A stretch of 64,000 nt of DNA from contig UQYQ01000010.1 in assembly GCA_900545345.1 (NCBI GenBank), positions 1 through 64,000 on the forward strand, given 5' to 3'. Shown here in pieces: positions 53,745-62,325 of the stretch. The notes beneath the pieces were generated by a model that saw nothing but the letters and a program-made list of their open reading frames with translations, was not told the origin of the DNA and searched no databases. Origin of the DNA: an uncultured Ruminococcus sp. GTDB lineage: Bacteria; Bacillota; Clostridia; Oscillospirales; Ruminococcaceae. A program made the translations under genes and the position numbers. The stretch's first letter is position 1. Each line of letters starts with the position of its first letter.

Positions 53745-56565
53745 AATCATTATTAAAGGTGCGAGGGAGCATAATCTGAAAAATATAGATATAACAATAC
53801 CGAGAGATAAGCTTATCGTTATGACAGGCTTGTCAGGCTCAGGAAAATCTTCTCTTGCTTTCGATACTATTTTTGCGGACGGTCAAAGAAGATATATGGA
53901 GTCTCTTTCTTCATATGCAAGACAGTTTTTAGGTCAGATGGAAAAGCCTGATGTGGACTCTATCACGGGGCTTTCACCGGCTATTTCTATTGACCAGAAG
54001 ACAACATCTAAGAACCCCCGTTCAACAGTTGGTACAGTAACCGAAATCTATGACTATCTTCGTCTTTTGTATGCAAGAATAGGTGTTCCTCATTGTCCTG
54101 TCTGCGGAAAGGAAATCAGACAGCAGACGATTGATGAAATAGTCGATAAGATTTTAGAGCTTGAAGAAGGTACAAAGATTCAGATTTTAGCACCTATTGT
54201 CAGGGGAAGAAAGGGAGAGCATGTCAAAGAGCTTGAGAGTGCAAAAAAATCCGGATATGTAAGAGTCAGAATTGACGGAATAACATATGATTTATCTGAA
54301 AAAATAAGTATAGAGAAAAATAAAAAACACACAATTGAGATTATTGTTGACAGACTTGTTGTAAAACCGTCAATTAAATCAAGGCTTACAGACAGTATTG
54401 AAACGGTTTCACAGCTTACAGGCGGTATTATTGCAGTAGATGTTATTGACGGTGAAGAAATGATGTTTTCGCAGAATTATTCCTGTCCTGAGCATAATAT
54501 TTCTATTGAAGAGCTTACCCCGAGAATGTTTTCATTTAATAATCCATACGGTGCTTGTGAGCATTGTACAGGACTTGGTGTGTTTAAAAAGATTGACCCT
54601 GAGCTTATTATTCCAAACAAGGACTTGTCTATTTTGCAGGGTGCTATAAAAGCAAGCGGCTGGAATTCTTTAGATGAATCGTCTATTGCCATGACAACTT
54701 ATCGTGCTATATCAAAAAAGTACGGTATTCCGCTTGATGTTCCGATTCGTGAGCTTGATAAAGATGCCGTTGATATATTCTTATATGGAACAATGGGACA
54801 GACTCTTGAGTATGAAAGAATATCAAATTCCGGCTGGAGCGGGAAATATGAGGCTGAGTTTGAGGGTGTTATAAATAATCTTGAACGCAGATACAAGGAA
54901 AGCGGAAGCGATTACAGCAAGAATGATATCGAAGCGTGTATGAGTGACGAGGCTTGTCCTGTTTGTCATGGTGAAAGACTGAAAAAAGAAAGTCTCGGCG
55001 TTACAGTTGGGGGAGTTAACATAAGCGAGCTTACACATATGTCGGTTGTAAAAGCTCTTGATTTCTTTAAAAACCTAAAGCTTTCAGAGCGGGAGGAGTT
55101 AATCGGCGGAAGAATAATCAAAGAGATCAATGAACGTCTTGGCTTTTTGTCAAGCGTTGGACTTGAATATTTAACTCTTTCTCGTTCAAGCGGTACGCTT
55201 TCGGGCGGAGAAAGCCAGAGAATCAGACTTGCAACTCAGATTGGTTCTTCTCTTGTGGGTGTTCTTTATATTCTTGACGAACCGTCTATAGGTCTTCATC
55301 AAAGAGATAATGATAAGCTTATAGCAACCCTTAAAAGACTTCGTGATTTAGGCAATACCCTGATAGTTGTAGAGCATGATGAGGACACAATGTATAATGC
55401 AGACTATATAGTAGATATAGGACCCGGAGCAGGAATTCACGGCGGTGAAATTGTATGTGCAGGAACTGTTGATAAAATTAAGAAGTGCAAAAAATCAATT
55501 ACCGGTCAATATTTAAGCGGAGCAAAGAAAATTCCTGTTCCCATGAAAAGGAGAGAGGGAAACGGTTTTACCCTTGACATAATCGGTGCTGAGCAGAATA
55601 ATCTGAAAAATGTTGATGTCAGTATTCCGCTCGGAACATTTACCTGTGTTACAGGAGTTTCGGGAAGCGGAAAGAGTTCACTTGTAAATGAAGTAATATA
55701 TAAAGAACTTGCCTGCAAGCTTAACAGAGCAAGAATAAGGTCCGGTAATTTTAAAGAAATGAAAGGCCTTGAAAATTTGGATAAAGTAATTAACATTGAC
55801 CAGTCACCGATAGGAAGAACGCCTCGTTCAAACCCGGCGACATATACAGGTGTTTTCACTGATATTCGTGAGCTTTTTGCAAATACTAATGATGCAAAAA
55901 TGAAGGGATATAACTCGGGTAGATTTTCTTTCAATGTTAAAGGAGGAAGATGCGAAGCCTGTGAGGGTGACGGGATACTTAAAATAGAAATGCATTTTCT
56001 TCCTGATGTATATGTACCTTGCGAGGTTTGCAAGGGCAAAAGATATAACCGTGAAACACTGGAAATCAAGTATAAAGGCAAGAGTATATATGATGTTTTG
56101 GAGATGACTGTTGAAGAGGGAGTAGAGTTCTTTAAAAATATTCCTAAAATTCAAAGAAAGCTCCAGACGCTTTTTGATGTTGGGCTTGGTTATGTGAAAA
56201 TAGGTCAGCCGGCGACCACGCTTTCAGGAGGAGAGGCACAAAGGGTGAAGCTTGCAACTGAATTATCAAAGCGTTCAACGGGAAAAACAATCTATATTCT
56301 TGATGAACCTACTACAGGACTTCATACAGCTGATGTTCATAAGCTTGTCGAGGTGCTTGAGAAGTTAGTTGATTCAGGCAATACAGTTTTGGTGATTGAG
56401 CATAATCTTGATGTTATAAAAACTGCTGATTATCTGATTGATTTAGGACCTGAAGGCGGAGAGGGCGGAGGAACAATAGTTGATTGCGGTTCTCCTGAGA
56501 AAATTGCTTTAAATAAAAAATCATATACAGGACAGTATTTGAAAAAAGTGCTTAATATTAATTGA
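53731..56565 (+). CDS. uvrA: Excinuclease ABC subunit A
   Basis: A 944-residue damage-recognition ATPase with two ABC modules. The first Walker A is GLSGSGKSS near residue 33; the second is GVSGSGKSS near residue 645. Zinc fingers are seen as CPVCGKEIR and the CEHCTGLG region in the first half, and CEACEGDGILKIEM plus CEVCKGKRYN in the second. Signature sequences TLSGGESQR and TLSGGEAQR occur. It overlaps the cysteine-rich gene. It works with UvrB from the operon just upstream. Confidence 0.98.
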   Translation: MQNNKIIIKGAREHNLKNIDITIPRDKLIVMTGLSGSGKSSLAFDTIFADGQRRYMESLSSYARQFLGQMEKPDVDSITGLSPAISIDQKTTSKNPRSTVGTVTEIYDYLRLLYARIGVPHCPVCGKEIRQQTIDEIVDKILELEEGTKIQILAPIVRGRKGEHVKELESAKKSGYVRVRIDGITYDLSEKISIEKNKKHTIEIIVDRLVVKPSIKSRLTDSIETVSQLTGGIIAVDVIDGEEMMFSQNYSCPEHNISIEELTPRMFSFNNPYGACEHCTGLGVFKKIDPELIIPNKDLSILQGAIKASGWNSLDESSIAMTTYRAISKKYGIPLDVPIRELDKDAVDIFLYGTMGQTLEYERISNSGWSGKYEAEFEGVINNLERRYKESGSDYSKNDIEACMSDEACPVCHGERLKKESLGVTVGGVNISELTHMSVVKALDFFKNLKLSEREELIGGRIIKEINERLGFLSSVGLEYLTLSRSSGTLSGGESQRIRLATQIGSSLVGVLYILDEPSIGLHQRDNDKLIATLKRLRDLGNTLIVVEHDEDTMYNADYIVDIGPGAGIHGGEIVCAGTVDKIKKCKKSITGQYLSGAKKIPVPMKRREGNGFTLDIIGAEQNNLKNVDVSIPLGTFTCVTGVSGSGKSSLVNEVIYKELACKLNRARIRSGNFKEMKGLENLDKVINIDQSPIGRTPRSNPATYTGVFTDIRELFANTNDAKMKGYNSGRFSFNVKGGRCEACEGDGILKIEMHFLPDVYVPCEVCKGKRYNRETLEIKYKGKSIYDVLEMTVEEGVEFFKNIPKIQRKLQTLFDVGLGYVKIGQPATTLSGGEAQRVKLATELSKRSTGKTIYILDEPTTGLHTADVHKLVEVLEKLVDSGNTVLVIEHNLDVIKTADYLIDLGPEGGEGGGTIVDCGSPEKIALNKKSYTGQYLKKVLNIN

Positions 56566-56580
56566 TAATGTATACAATTG

Positions 56581-56609
56581 TTGAATTTGTATGAAATATA
56601 TGTTATAAT
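56581..56609 (+). promoter_or_regulatory. Promoter of the membrane-protein pair
   Basis: TTGAAT (56581-56586), a 17-base spacer and TATAAT (56604-56609). The leader to 56785 includes a 16-codon frame (56639-56689, MSINKDKEFAFNTDVL) with only a weak ribosome binding site; it may be chance. Confidence 0.75.
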
Positions 56610-56785
56610 ATATCAAATTAGTTTTTTATAAGGCAGTCATGAGCATTAACAAAGATAAAGAATTCGCATTTAATACCGATGTATTATAATTTTCGGCGAT
56701 TGCTTTTTACTTGTTTAGACAAGTTATGAAACTTGGTTTCACGAAAATCATGGTACAACTTTTTAAATCAGTGGTGATGAATTTC

Positions 56786-57325
56786 ATGAAAAAGGTAAGC
56801 TATAAAGTTTCTTTGGGCGGTATTATATCAGCGTTATCACTTTTTTTCATGTTTTTAACCGGATTTATGCCGTTGTTTGTTTATCTGATTCCTGCTCTTG
56901 CGGGGGTTATGCTGTTAATTATATATGTTGAAATTGATGCTAAGTGGTCGTTTTTCACTTATGTTTCAGTTGCGGTTTTATGTATGTTTATAACTCCTGA
57001 TAAAGAAGCGTCACTTTTATATGTAATGTTTTTGGGATATTATCCGATTCTTAAAATGTTTATTGAGAGAGTAGGCAATATTATTTTAAAATGGCTGTTA
57101 AAACTAACTGTATATAATTTGATGATTATTTTGTATTATCAAATTATAATCAGAATAATCGTTAATGTCGATTTAACCGATGAAATAAGTGACTTAGGGA
57201 AATATGGTGCTCTTATTTTTTTAGCTTTTACAAATGTTGTTTTTATTGTATATGATATTGCTGTTTCGAGACTGAAAGATATGTATGTTAATTGGTTCAG
57301 AAAAAAGGTTCTACAAAAGATTTAG
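56786..57325 (+). CDS. Integral membrane protein, unknown
   Basis: A 179-residue protein with about five hydrophobic segments. The start at 56786 (MKKVSYKVSLGGIISALSLF) begins with the pattern seen in ECF-type S components and related DUF membrane proteins. A longer in-frame start at 56711 adds 25 residues without a ribosome binding site. It precedes a TVP38 family gene by 11 bases and probably shares its transcript. The role is unknown. Confidence 0.7.
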   Translation: MKKVSYKVSLGGIISALSLFFMFLTGFMPLFVYLIPALAGVMLLIIYVEIDAKWSFFTYVSVAVLCMFITPDKEASLLYVMFLGYYPILKMFIERVGNIILKWLLKLTVYNLMIILYYQIIIRIIVNVDLTDEISDLGKYGALIFLAFTNVVFIVYDIAVSRLKDMYVNWFRKKVLQKI

Positions 57326-57336
57326 GGGATTAATGA

Positions 57337-58323
57337 ATGAGTAAAAGGTTTGATAAAAAAAATATAATTAAGGCTTCAGCGCTTATTTTAATGCTTGCAG
57401 TAATTATAGGTGCTACTATTCTTATTATACCATGGGTTAATGAAATAAAAACCGACCAGGGCAGAGAAGCCTTAAAATTATATATAGAATCTAAAAAAAC
57501 TGTTGGTACATTCATTTTTATCGGTATTCAGGCACTTCAGGTTTTACTGCCGATTGTTCCGCCGATACAAATAATCGGCGGTGCTTTATTCGGAACATTT
57601 TGGGGCGGTATTTTTTCATTCATTGGTATTTATCTTGGAATGAGTATTGTTTATGTACTTGTCAGAATTGTTGGATATCCTCTTGTTGAAGCATTTGTAA
57701 ACAAAAAAGATTTGAAAAAATTCAAATTTCTAAGGGACCCTGATAAAGTTGCTTTAGTTTTTTTCATTATTTATTTAATACCGGGAATGCCGAAGGATAC
57801 TATTTCATTTCTGGCACCGTTAACCGATATGAATAAAAAGACATATTTTTTATATGTACTGCCGGCCAGATTTCCATTGATATTTTTATCGGCGGTTTTC
57901 GGAGCTGCTGTTCGTGACGGCAATTATACCTTGGCAGTAGTATTATGCATTATAATGATTGATATCGGCATTGTCGGCATTATTTTCAGAGAAAAGGTTA
58001 TACATTATTTCGAAAAAAGGAATAAAAAGCATAAGTGTACAGAGCTGGGAAAAGAAATTAAAAACAACAATAGCATGAAAAAAACAGGTTTAACCCTTTT
58101 AATAATTTCAATATTTGTTTCGGTTTGTGATTTGATATTTATGGCAACTGATTATTTCAGCAAATGCAGGTCGGAATTCCTTCAGTATCATAATTTAAGC
58201 GGACATAAACAGATAATTTATTTTTTAACGCATTATGGTTTGTACTGGTTTATTTCAATTGCTGTAATCGGAATAATTGCTTATATTTTATCTACTATAA
58301 AACAACGAAAGCTTAACTCATAA
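57337..58323 (+). CDS. TVP38/TMEM64 (VTT/DedA-like) family membrane protein
   Basis: A 328-residue membrane protein. The VTT domain (about 50-215) has the typical FIGIQALQVLLPIVPPIQIIGGALFG segment, the GIYLGMSIVYVLVR helix and LIPGMPKDTISFLAP. A C-terminal extension adds two more helices (about 250-270 and 295-318), which is longer than the usual family length. Relatives act as lipid scramblases or flippases. The start has AGGGG at good spacing. Confidence 0.88.
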   Translation: MSKRFDKKNIIKASALILMLAVIIGATILIIPWVNEIKTDQGREALKLYIESKKTVGTFIFIGIQALQVLLPIVPPIQIIGGALFGTFWGGIFSFIGIYLGMSIVYVLVRIVGYPLVEAFVNKKDLKKFKFLRDPDKVALVFFIIYLIPGMPKDTISFLAPLTDMNKKTYFLYVLPARFPLIFLSAVFGAAVRDGNYTLAVVLCIIMIDIGIVGIIFREKVIHYFEKRNKKHKCTELGKEIKNNNSMKKTGLTLLIISIFVSVCDLIFMATDYFSKCRSEFLQYHNLSGHKQIIYFLTHYGLYWFISIAVIGIIAYILSTIKQRKLNS

Positions 58324-58378
58324 ATGCATATTAGTTTGACAGTTATAATAAATATTTACAAAATAAATTCTTTTTTTA

Positions 58379-58414
58379 TATAAGAAATAGTTATTTTGCT
58401 ATTTCTTATTTTTT
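58379..58414 (+). terminator. Terminator after the TVP38 gene
   Basis: ATAAGAAATAG and CTATTTCTTAT form an 11-pair stem around TTATTTTG, and a T run follows. Confidence 0.8.
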
Positions 58415-58437
58415 ATATATTTTTTTGGAAAAAGGGG

Positions 58438-58466
58438 TTGACAAGTGAATATTTTAATGATATAAT
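58438..58466 (+). promoter_or_regulatory. Consensus promoter of the tRNA cluster
   Basis: TTGACA (58438-58443), a 17-base spacer and TATAAT (58461-58466), the perfect sigma-A consensus, as expected for stable RNA genes. Confidence 0.85.
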
Positions 58467-58498
58467 TAATTTCGTTAATTAGGTAGAACATTTCTTAT

Positions 58499-58572
58499 GC
58501 GGGTGTAGTTCAATGGTAGAATCCCAGCCTTCCAAGCTGGTTGTGTGGGTTCGATTCCCATCACCCGCTCCA
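58499..58572 (+). tRNA. tRNA-Gly (anticodon TCC)
   Basis: The acceptor arms GCGGGTG and CACCCGC pair. The anticodon stem CCAGC/GCTGG carries the loop CTTCCAA (anticodon TCC). GGTTCGATTCC is the T arm. CCA is encoded at the 3' end. Confidence 0.97.
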
Positions 58573-58603
58573 ATGCACCATATCAGGTGCAATTTTTTTG
58601 TAT

Positions 58604-58680
<77 letters not shown>

Positions 58681-58706
58681 TTTTTATTTTGATGTTTTTA
58701 TAATAT

Positions 58707-58784
58707 GGTGGGTGTAGCGTAGTCGGTTAACGCGTCAGATTGTGGTCCTGAAGATCGTGGGTTCGAATCCCATCACCCACCCCA
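58707..58784 (+). tRNA. tRNA-His (anticodon GTG)
   Basis: The acceptor GTGGGTG pairs with CACCCAC, with the extra G-1 (58707) opposite the discriminator C, as in histidine tRNAs. The anticodon loop is TTGTGGT (GTG). CCA is encoded. It is the last tRNA of the cluster. Confidence 0.96.
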
Positions 58785-58818
58785 TCATGCACTGACAAAA
58801 TAGATGACAGTGCCGTAA

Positions 58819-58841
58819 AGCCCGTAAATACGGGCTTTTTT
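58819..58841 (+). terminator. Terminator of the tRNA cluster
   Basis: AAGCCCGT and ACGGGCTT pair perfectly around AAA, and a run of T follows. Confidence 0.9.
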
Positions 58842-58946
58842 CGTGCTTTGAGGGCGAAAAAAAGAAATAAAAAACCATAGATATTTTTGGGTGATTTTGG
58901 GCAACTTGAGGGATTCGAACCGACACAAAATAAAAAGAAAATGGAA

Positions 58947-58984
58947 GCAGATTTGAGAAAGAAAAACTCAAGTCTGCTTTTTTT
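58947..58984 (+). terminator. Terminator within the element remnant
   Basis: AGCAGA-T-TTGAG and CTCAA-G-TCTGCT pair with one internal mismatch, and seven T follow. Confidence 0.8.
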
Positions 58985-59009
58985 ATTGTCTAAAAGGAGG
59001 TGATGCAAA

Positions 59010-59075
59010 ATGTGGAGGAAAGAAAAAATAAAAATTCGGAGGAAAATAAATTTGGTATACAATGAAAAAAGGTAG
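59010..59075 (+). CDS. Tiny basic ORF of the element remnant
   Basis: A 21-residue frame, MWRKEKIKIRRKINLVYNEK plus Arg, has a perfect AAAGGAGGTGATG ribosome binding site and overlaps the start of the next gene by 14 bases. Such short basic frames often precede this accessory gene in gut elements and may serve for translational coupling. It may be too short to be a stable protein. Confidence 0.4.
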   Translation: MWRKEKIKIRRKINLVYNEKR

Positions 59076-59592
59076 AAACGCTAAGGCAGAGATATCCGGA
59101 GAGGTTAAATTTCATACAATCAGTCAGGAAGAGACAGAAGAAATGAATATTAAAGAAAGTATTAAGGCATTTGGCAAAGCGAACTCTCCGTTATATATCG
59201 TTGACTAAGATGACGGCAGTTTCAGTCTGTGCCTTAAGCTTAAGGATTACGGTCAGGAGGCTTTTAATGCTTATGCAGAAGAGATAGGTGATCCTGTTAT
59301 GGAGAACGGAAAATTCTATACACATGGAAATGGATATGAGTGGGAAACAGTATTTCGCAGAGCCTTTGCAGATGAACCGAATTTAAGTAAGATTTATTTT
59401 GACTGTGAGGCAGGTGGATTTTTCTGTTATGCAGATAGTCTGTCGCTAATGGAGGACTTAGGGAGTCGATTCAAGGTTATGATAGACGATACTGAAGGCT
59501 TTGCCTATCTTGTGTCATCGGCGCTCAGAGAAGCCAATCAGGATCAGATTGAAAAAATAACGGAAGAAGTACAAATGGATGTGTCGATGTAG
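59062..59592 (+). pseudogene. Element accessory gene (DUF6329-like) with in-frame TAA stop
   Basis: One continuous frame encodes about 176 residues: it starts MKKGRNAKAEISGEVKFHTI, is interrupted by TAA at 59206-59208 and goes on in the same frame as DDGSFSLCLKLKDYG to MDVSM. Homologues that I recall from gut integrative elements read through here with Gln, so CAA to TAA is the likely change. An ATG at 59299 could still start the last 97 residues. The function is unknown; family assignment is from memory. Confidence 0.7.
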
Positions 59593-59627
59593 GCGGTTAG
59601 GTCAGGAAAGACTTAACCGCTTTTTTT
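59593..59627 (+). terminator. Terminator after the accessory pseudogene
   Basis: GCGGTTAGGTC (59593-59603) pairs with GACTTAACCGC (59610-59620), one G-U included, and seven T follow. Confidence 0.85.
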
Positions 59628-59654
59628 GTGCCAAAAAGCAGAAAGAAGATATAA

Positions 59655-59867
59655 ATGATTTGTGTGTTTGAAGCATTTGCGAGAATCGGAGGATTTCGAA
59701 GTGGATTGAAAGGAGTAGGAGAATTTGAAATAGTAGGCTGGTGTGAAATTGATAAGTTTGCACAAAGATCCTACAGGAAATTATTTGACACAGGAAAAGA
59801 GTGTATCTTGAAGGATATATTAGAAAAGAAGCCCCATCGAAATACTGGCTTTCGGAGAAGGCGGTAA
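59655..59867 (+). pseudogene. N-terminal fragment of a DNA (cytosine-5) methyltransferase
   Basis: Only the first 70 codons remain. MICVFEAFARIGGFRSGL matches motif I of C5-methyltransferases (normally FAGIGG), with Gly changed to Arg in FARIGG, and VGWCEIDKFAQRSY is motif II. The catalytic PCQ motif and everything after are missing; the frame ends in HRNTGFRRRR. It cannot be an active enzyme. Confidence 0.8.
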
Positions 59868-59940
59868 TGTAGATAGTGATGATTAAAAAGAGAAATTTAT
59901 ACAGAACTTTGAATTGTCGTATAATGTCGAAAAAATAACA

Positions 59941-59969
59941 TTGTTTGACATCTTAGTGCATGATATAAT
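59941..59969 (+). promoter_or_regulatory. Possible promoter of the second LRR/zinc-protease gene
   Basis: TTGTTT (59941-59946), a 17-base spacer and TATAAT (59964-59969). TTGACA at 59945-59950 is closer to the consensus but only 13 bases away from the -10. Confidence 0.6.
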
Positions 59970-60020
59970 TAAATAAAATCATGTTACTGATTTCTAATTT
60001 TATTAATGAGGAGTGTTATA

Positions 60021-62183
60021 ATGAAGTCGATAAAAAAGAAAGTTTTATCAATTTTTTCAATCGTATTCTGCTTATCATTTTTGTTTGCAGAAAACAGTGT
60101 TTTAACTAATTCAATGTTAGAAGTTTCTGCTGCAAACCTAACATTCAGTTATAACGGTGTAAATTATGAGGTAGTAAGCAGTACAAACGCAGAGGTATGT
60201 GTTACAGGAGGTACTAAAGCAAGTCTAAAAATACCTAAAACAATATCTTACGGAGGTACAGCATATAAGGTTATTTCAATTAAATCCGGAGCATTTAAAC
60301 TTAATTCGGTAACAAAAACTATCGATATGACACAGGCAACGGAATTAAAAGAAATTCAGAATTATGCTTTTCAGAACTGTGATATGCTGTCTAGTATAGA
60401 ATTGCCGAAAAATCTGAAATACATAGGTGATTTGGCATTTTATTATAATACGCATTTATATAACATAAGCATACCGGATAGTGTGGAGTATATAGGCAGA
60501 ATGGCTTTTTATAACTGTACAAGTCTTGACAGCGTTGAAATGACTCCAAGTTCAAGAACTATAGTTAGCGATGCATTCTATGGAACCCCGTATTACAGAT
60601 ATAATTACTTTGCAAGTGAAAGCTTTCCAAGGCAGCTATATGGATCGGCTAAATCATGTGTTGGCAGGCAGGTTGTTGTGAATATATTTGTTGACAGCTG
60701 TTCCGGAACCGCAAAAACTAAAACAGTTAACGGAAAGACATATTATTATGATCAAAACGATAATCTTTTCCGTGCTGAAGGTGAAGTGGGAATGGTAGAG
60801 AATTTAGGACCTGTTTCAACAGTGTGTATTCGTGATGAAAACGATAACTTGTTATATAAAGTAATTACTTCAGGAAAAGGAAGTAATATTTACAATTCAT
60901 CAGAATCATTTATAGGAACAGACACATCAATTCTTCCCGTTGCAAAATCAGAAAGTCAAAGATTTTCAGGAGAATGGCAGGATAGTACAAAAGGAACAAA
61001 ACAAATTTATTCAGCTGCTCAAAACAAATACATATCAAGTTCAAGTATTGATACCAGAATAAGCATAATGAACGAAGCATTATCAAATTTAAAGCAGCAG
61101 GCAGATGAATATAATGTGAATGTTGAATTTATAACAGCAGATACTGACAAGGATTTGGCGATACATTATACTCATAACGAATGGAACGGCTCTCTTTTGT
61201 TAAATGTAGTACCGGGGCCTGGAGCTAATAAATTAGGTAAACCCAGAGGTAACACTGCCGGTAGTTTACAGTACGCTTATAGAGCTGCCGGATCTTTTGA
61301 TTTCGTAGTAAATGGATTGAAAAATTGTAAAGATGCAAATGGACAATTAATTGACTTGTCTGCTGATTCAGAATATACCAAATATCTAAAAAAGAAATAT
61401 AAAGCATCAGGTGTAGTATATAACTATGTATTGAAAAATGATTATTATAGTGACATATATTCAAAAGCTGCTGCATATGCTATAGTAAAAGATGAAAAAA
61501 GTGTGTCAAGTGATCCTGAAGAAGCATTTTATATGGATGGACATAATGTAAAAAATCCATCTAAAGCAGCAAGTGTATTTGAACACGAGATGCTTCACTT
61601 ATATGGAGTATATGACCACTATAACTTTGCTCTTAATATGTCAAGTTCAATGTCAACTGCAGCAGATATATATTCTTATTTATTCCTGTCAAATGATATT
61701 ATGGGAAACACCGATTCAACAAAAATAAGTCAAATAACAGCATATGCAATTGGATGGAGTAATAATATACGCATAGATGAATATAAGATATTTTATTCCG
61801 GAACTGATTATAAGATGGGAGATTTAAATCTGGACGGTGCTGTTAATGCCGCAGATATGAATATATTATCCTCAGGTATAAAAGGGAGTACTATGCTGAC
61901 GCCGGTTCAAAAAGTCATGGCAGGATACAGTTTTGATATTGCTTATAATAACAGCCGATTAAACAGTTGGATGTCTGATATTAACCGAACAGACAATGGT
62001 ATAAATATCGGAAATTCGTTTTATCAATACGGAGATGTTAATTTTGACGGAGTGTTGAATGAATCCGATAAAACGATTATAAGAAGTATAAGTAAGGGAA
62101 ATGAGGAAGTTTATAAAATTCAGCAAATGATAGCAGATGTAAACAATGACGGTGTAATTAATAGCAGCGATATAAATTTTTAA
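60021..62183 (+). CDS. Secreted BspA-type LRR protein with zinc metalloprotease domain and dockerin-like tail
   Basis: A 720-residue exported protein. The start at 60021 follows GAGGAG by 8 bases and gives a signal peptide (about 1-40). LRR_5-type repeats (about 75-195) include NYAFQNCDMLSSI and MAFYNCTSLDSV. The zinc motif HEMLHLYGVYD lies at residues 522-532, followed by NDIM as a probable Met-turn and ITAYAIGWSNN. The tail (about 600-720) has three dockerin-type calcium loops: GDLNLDGAVNAAD, GDVNFDGVLNESD and ADVNNDGVINSSD. The first loop stands about 75 residues from the second. The domain order matches the protein at 491. It is probably a surface or scaffold-bound protease. Confidence 0.82.
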   Translation: MKSIKKKVLSIFSIVFCLSFLFAENSVLTNSMLEVSAANLTFSYNGVNYEVVSSTNAEVCVTGGTKASLKIPKTISYGGTAYKVISIKSGAFKLNSVTKTIDMTQATELKEIQNYAFQNCDMLSSIELPKNLKYIGDLAFYYNTHLYNISIPDSVEYIGRMAFYNCTSLDSVEMTPSSRTIVSDAFYGTPYYRYNYFASESFPRQLYGSAKSCVGRQVVVNIFVDSCSGTAKTKTVNGKTYYYDQNDNLFRAEGEVGMVENLGPVSTVCIRDENDNLLYKVITSGKGSNIYNSSESFIGTDTSILPVAKSESQRFSGEWQDSTKGTKQIYSAAQNKYISSSSIDTRISIMNEALSNLKQQADEYNVNVEFITADTDKDLAIHYTHNEWNGSLLLNVVPGPGANKLGKPRGNTAGSLQYAYRAAGSFDFVVNGLKNCKDANGQLIDLSADSEYTKYLKKKYKASGVVYNYVLKNDYYSDIYSKAAAYAIVKDEKSVSSDPEEAFYMDGHNVKNPSKAASVFEHEMLHLYGVYDHYNFALNMSSSMSTAADIYSYLFLSNDIMGNTDSTKISQITAYAIGWSNNIRIDEYKIFYSGTDYKMGDLNLDGAVNAADMNILSSGIKGSTMLTPVQKVMAGYSFDIAYNNSRLNSWMSDINRTDNGINIGNSFYQYGDVNFDGVLNESDKTIIRSISKGNEEVYKIQQMIADVNNDGVINSSDINF

Positions 62184-62188
62184 TAAGC

Positions 62189-62226
62189 AATCGGCACTAA
62201 ACTATAAAGGTTTAATGCCGATTTTA
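62189..62226 (+). terminator. Terminator after the second LRR/zinc-protease gene
   Basis: AATCGGCA (62189-62196) and TGCCGATT (62216-62223) pair, with CTAAAC/GTTTAA partly extending the stem, and T follow. Confidence 0.8.
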
Positions 62227-62289
62227 GTATACTTTGATCTATGAACTGAGAGATGATAAATCACCGGAAGAATGTATAGATAAAAGTAA

Positions 62290-62325
62290 AATGCCTGAGC
62301 AATAAAAAACTCAGGCATTATTTTA
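62290..62325. terminator. Bidirectional terminator before the hydrolase gene
   Basis: AATGCCTGAG (62290-62299) pairs perfectly with CTCAGGCATT (62310-62319). It lies at the 3' end of the minus-strand hydrolase gene. Confidence 0.85.

Larger units (their letters stand above)
58842..59870. mobile_element. Decayed integrative-element remnant next to tRNA genes
   Basis: Just after the tRNA cluster lies about 1 kb with fragments typical of gut integrative and conjugative elements: a tiny basic ORF, a conserved accessory gene with a nonsense codon, and the first 70 codons of a DNA methyltransferase. No integrase, relaxase or clear attachment repeat is left. The part before 58946 holds nothing that I recognise. 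Confidence 0.55.

Noticed and set aside
58900..58925. GAGGGATTCGAACC, a tRNA T-arm-like sequence on the minus strand, as a fourth tRNA or attachment site
   Set aside because: The flanking bases do not form a T stem, acceptor or anticodon arm, and the match to tRNA-His is limited to the common TTCGAATCC core.
58727..59062. Minus-strand open frame over the tRNA-His gene reading like GDGIRTHDLQ
   Set aside because: This is the well-known spurious frame made by the antisense strand of tRNA genes. It has no ribosome binding site.
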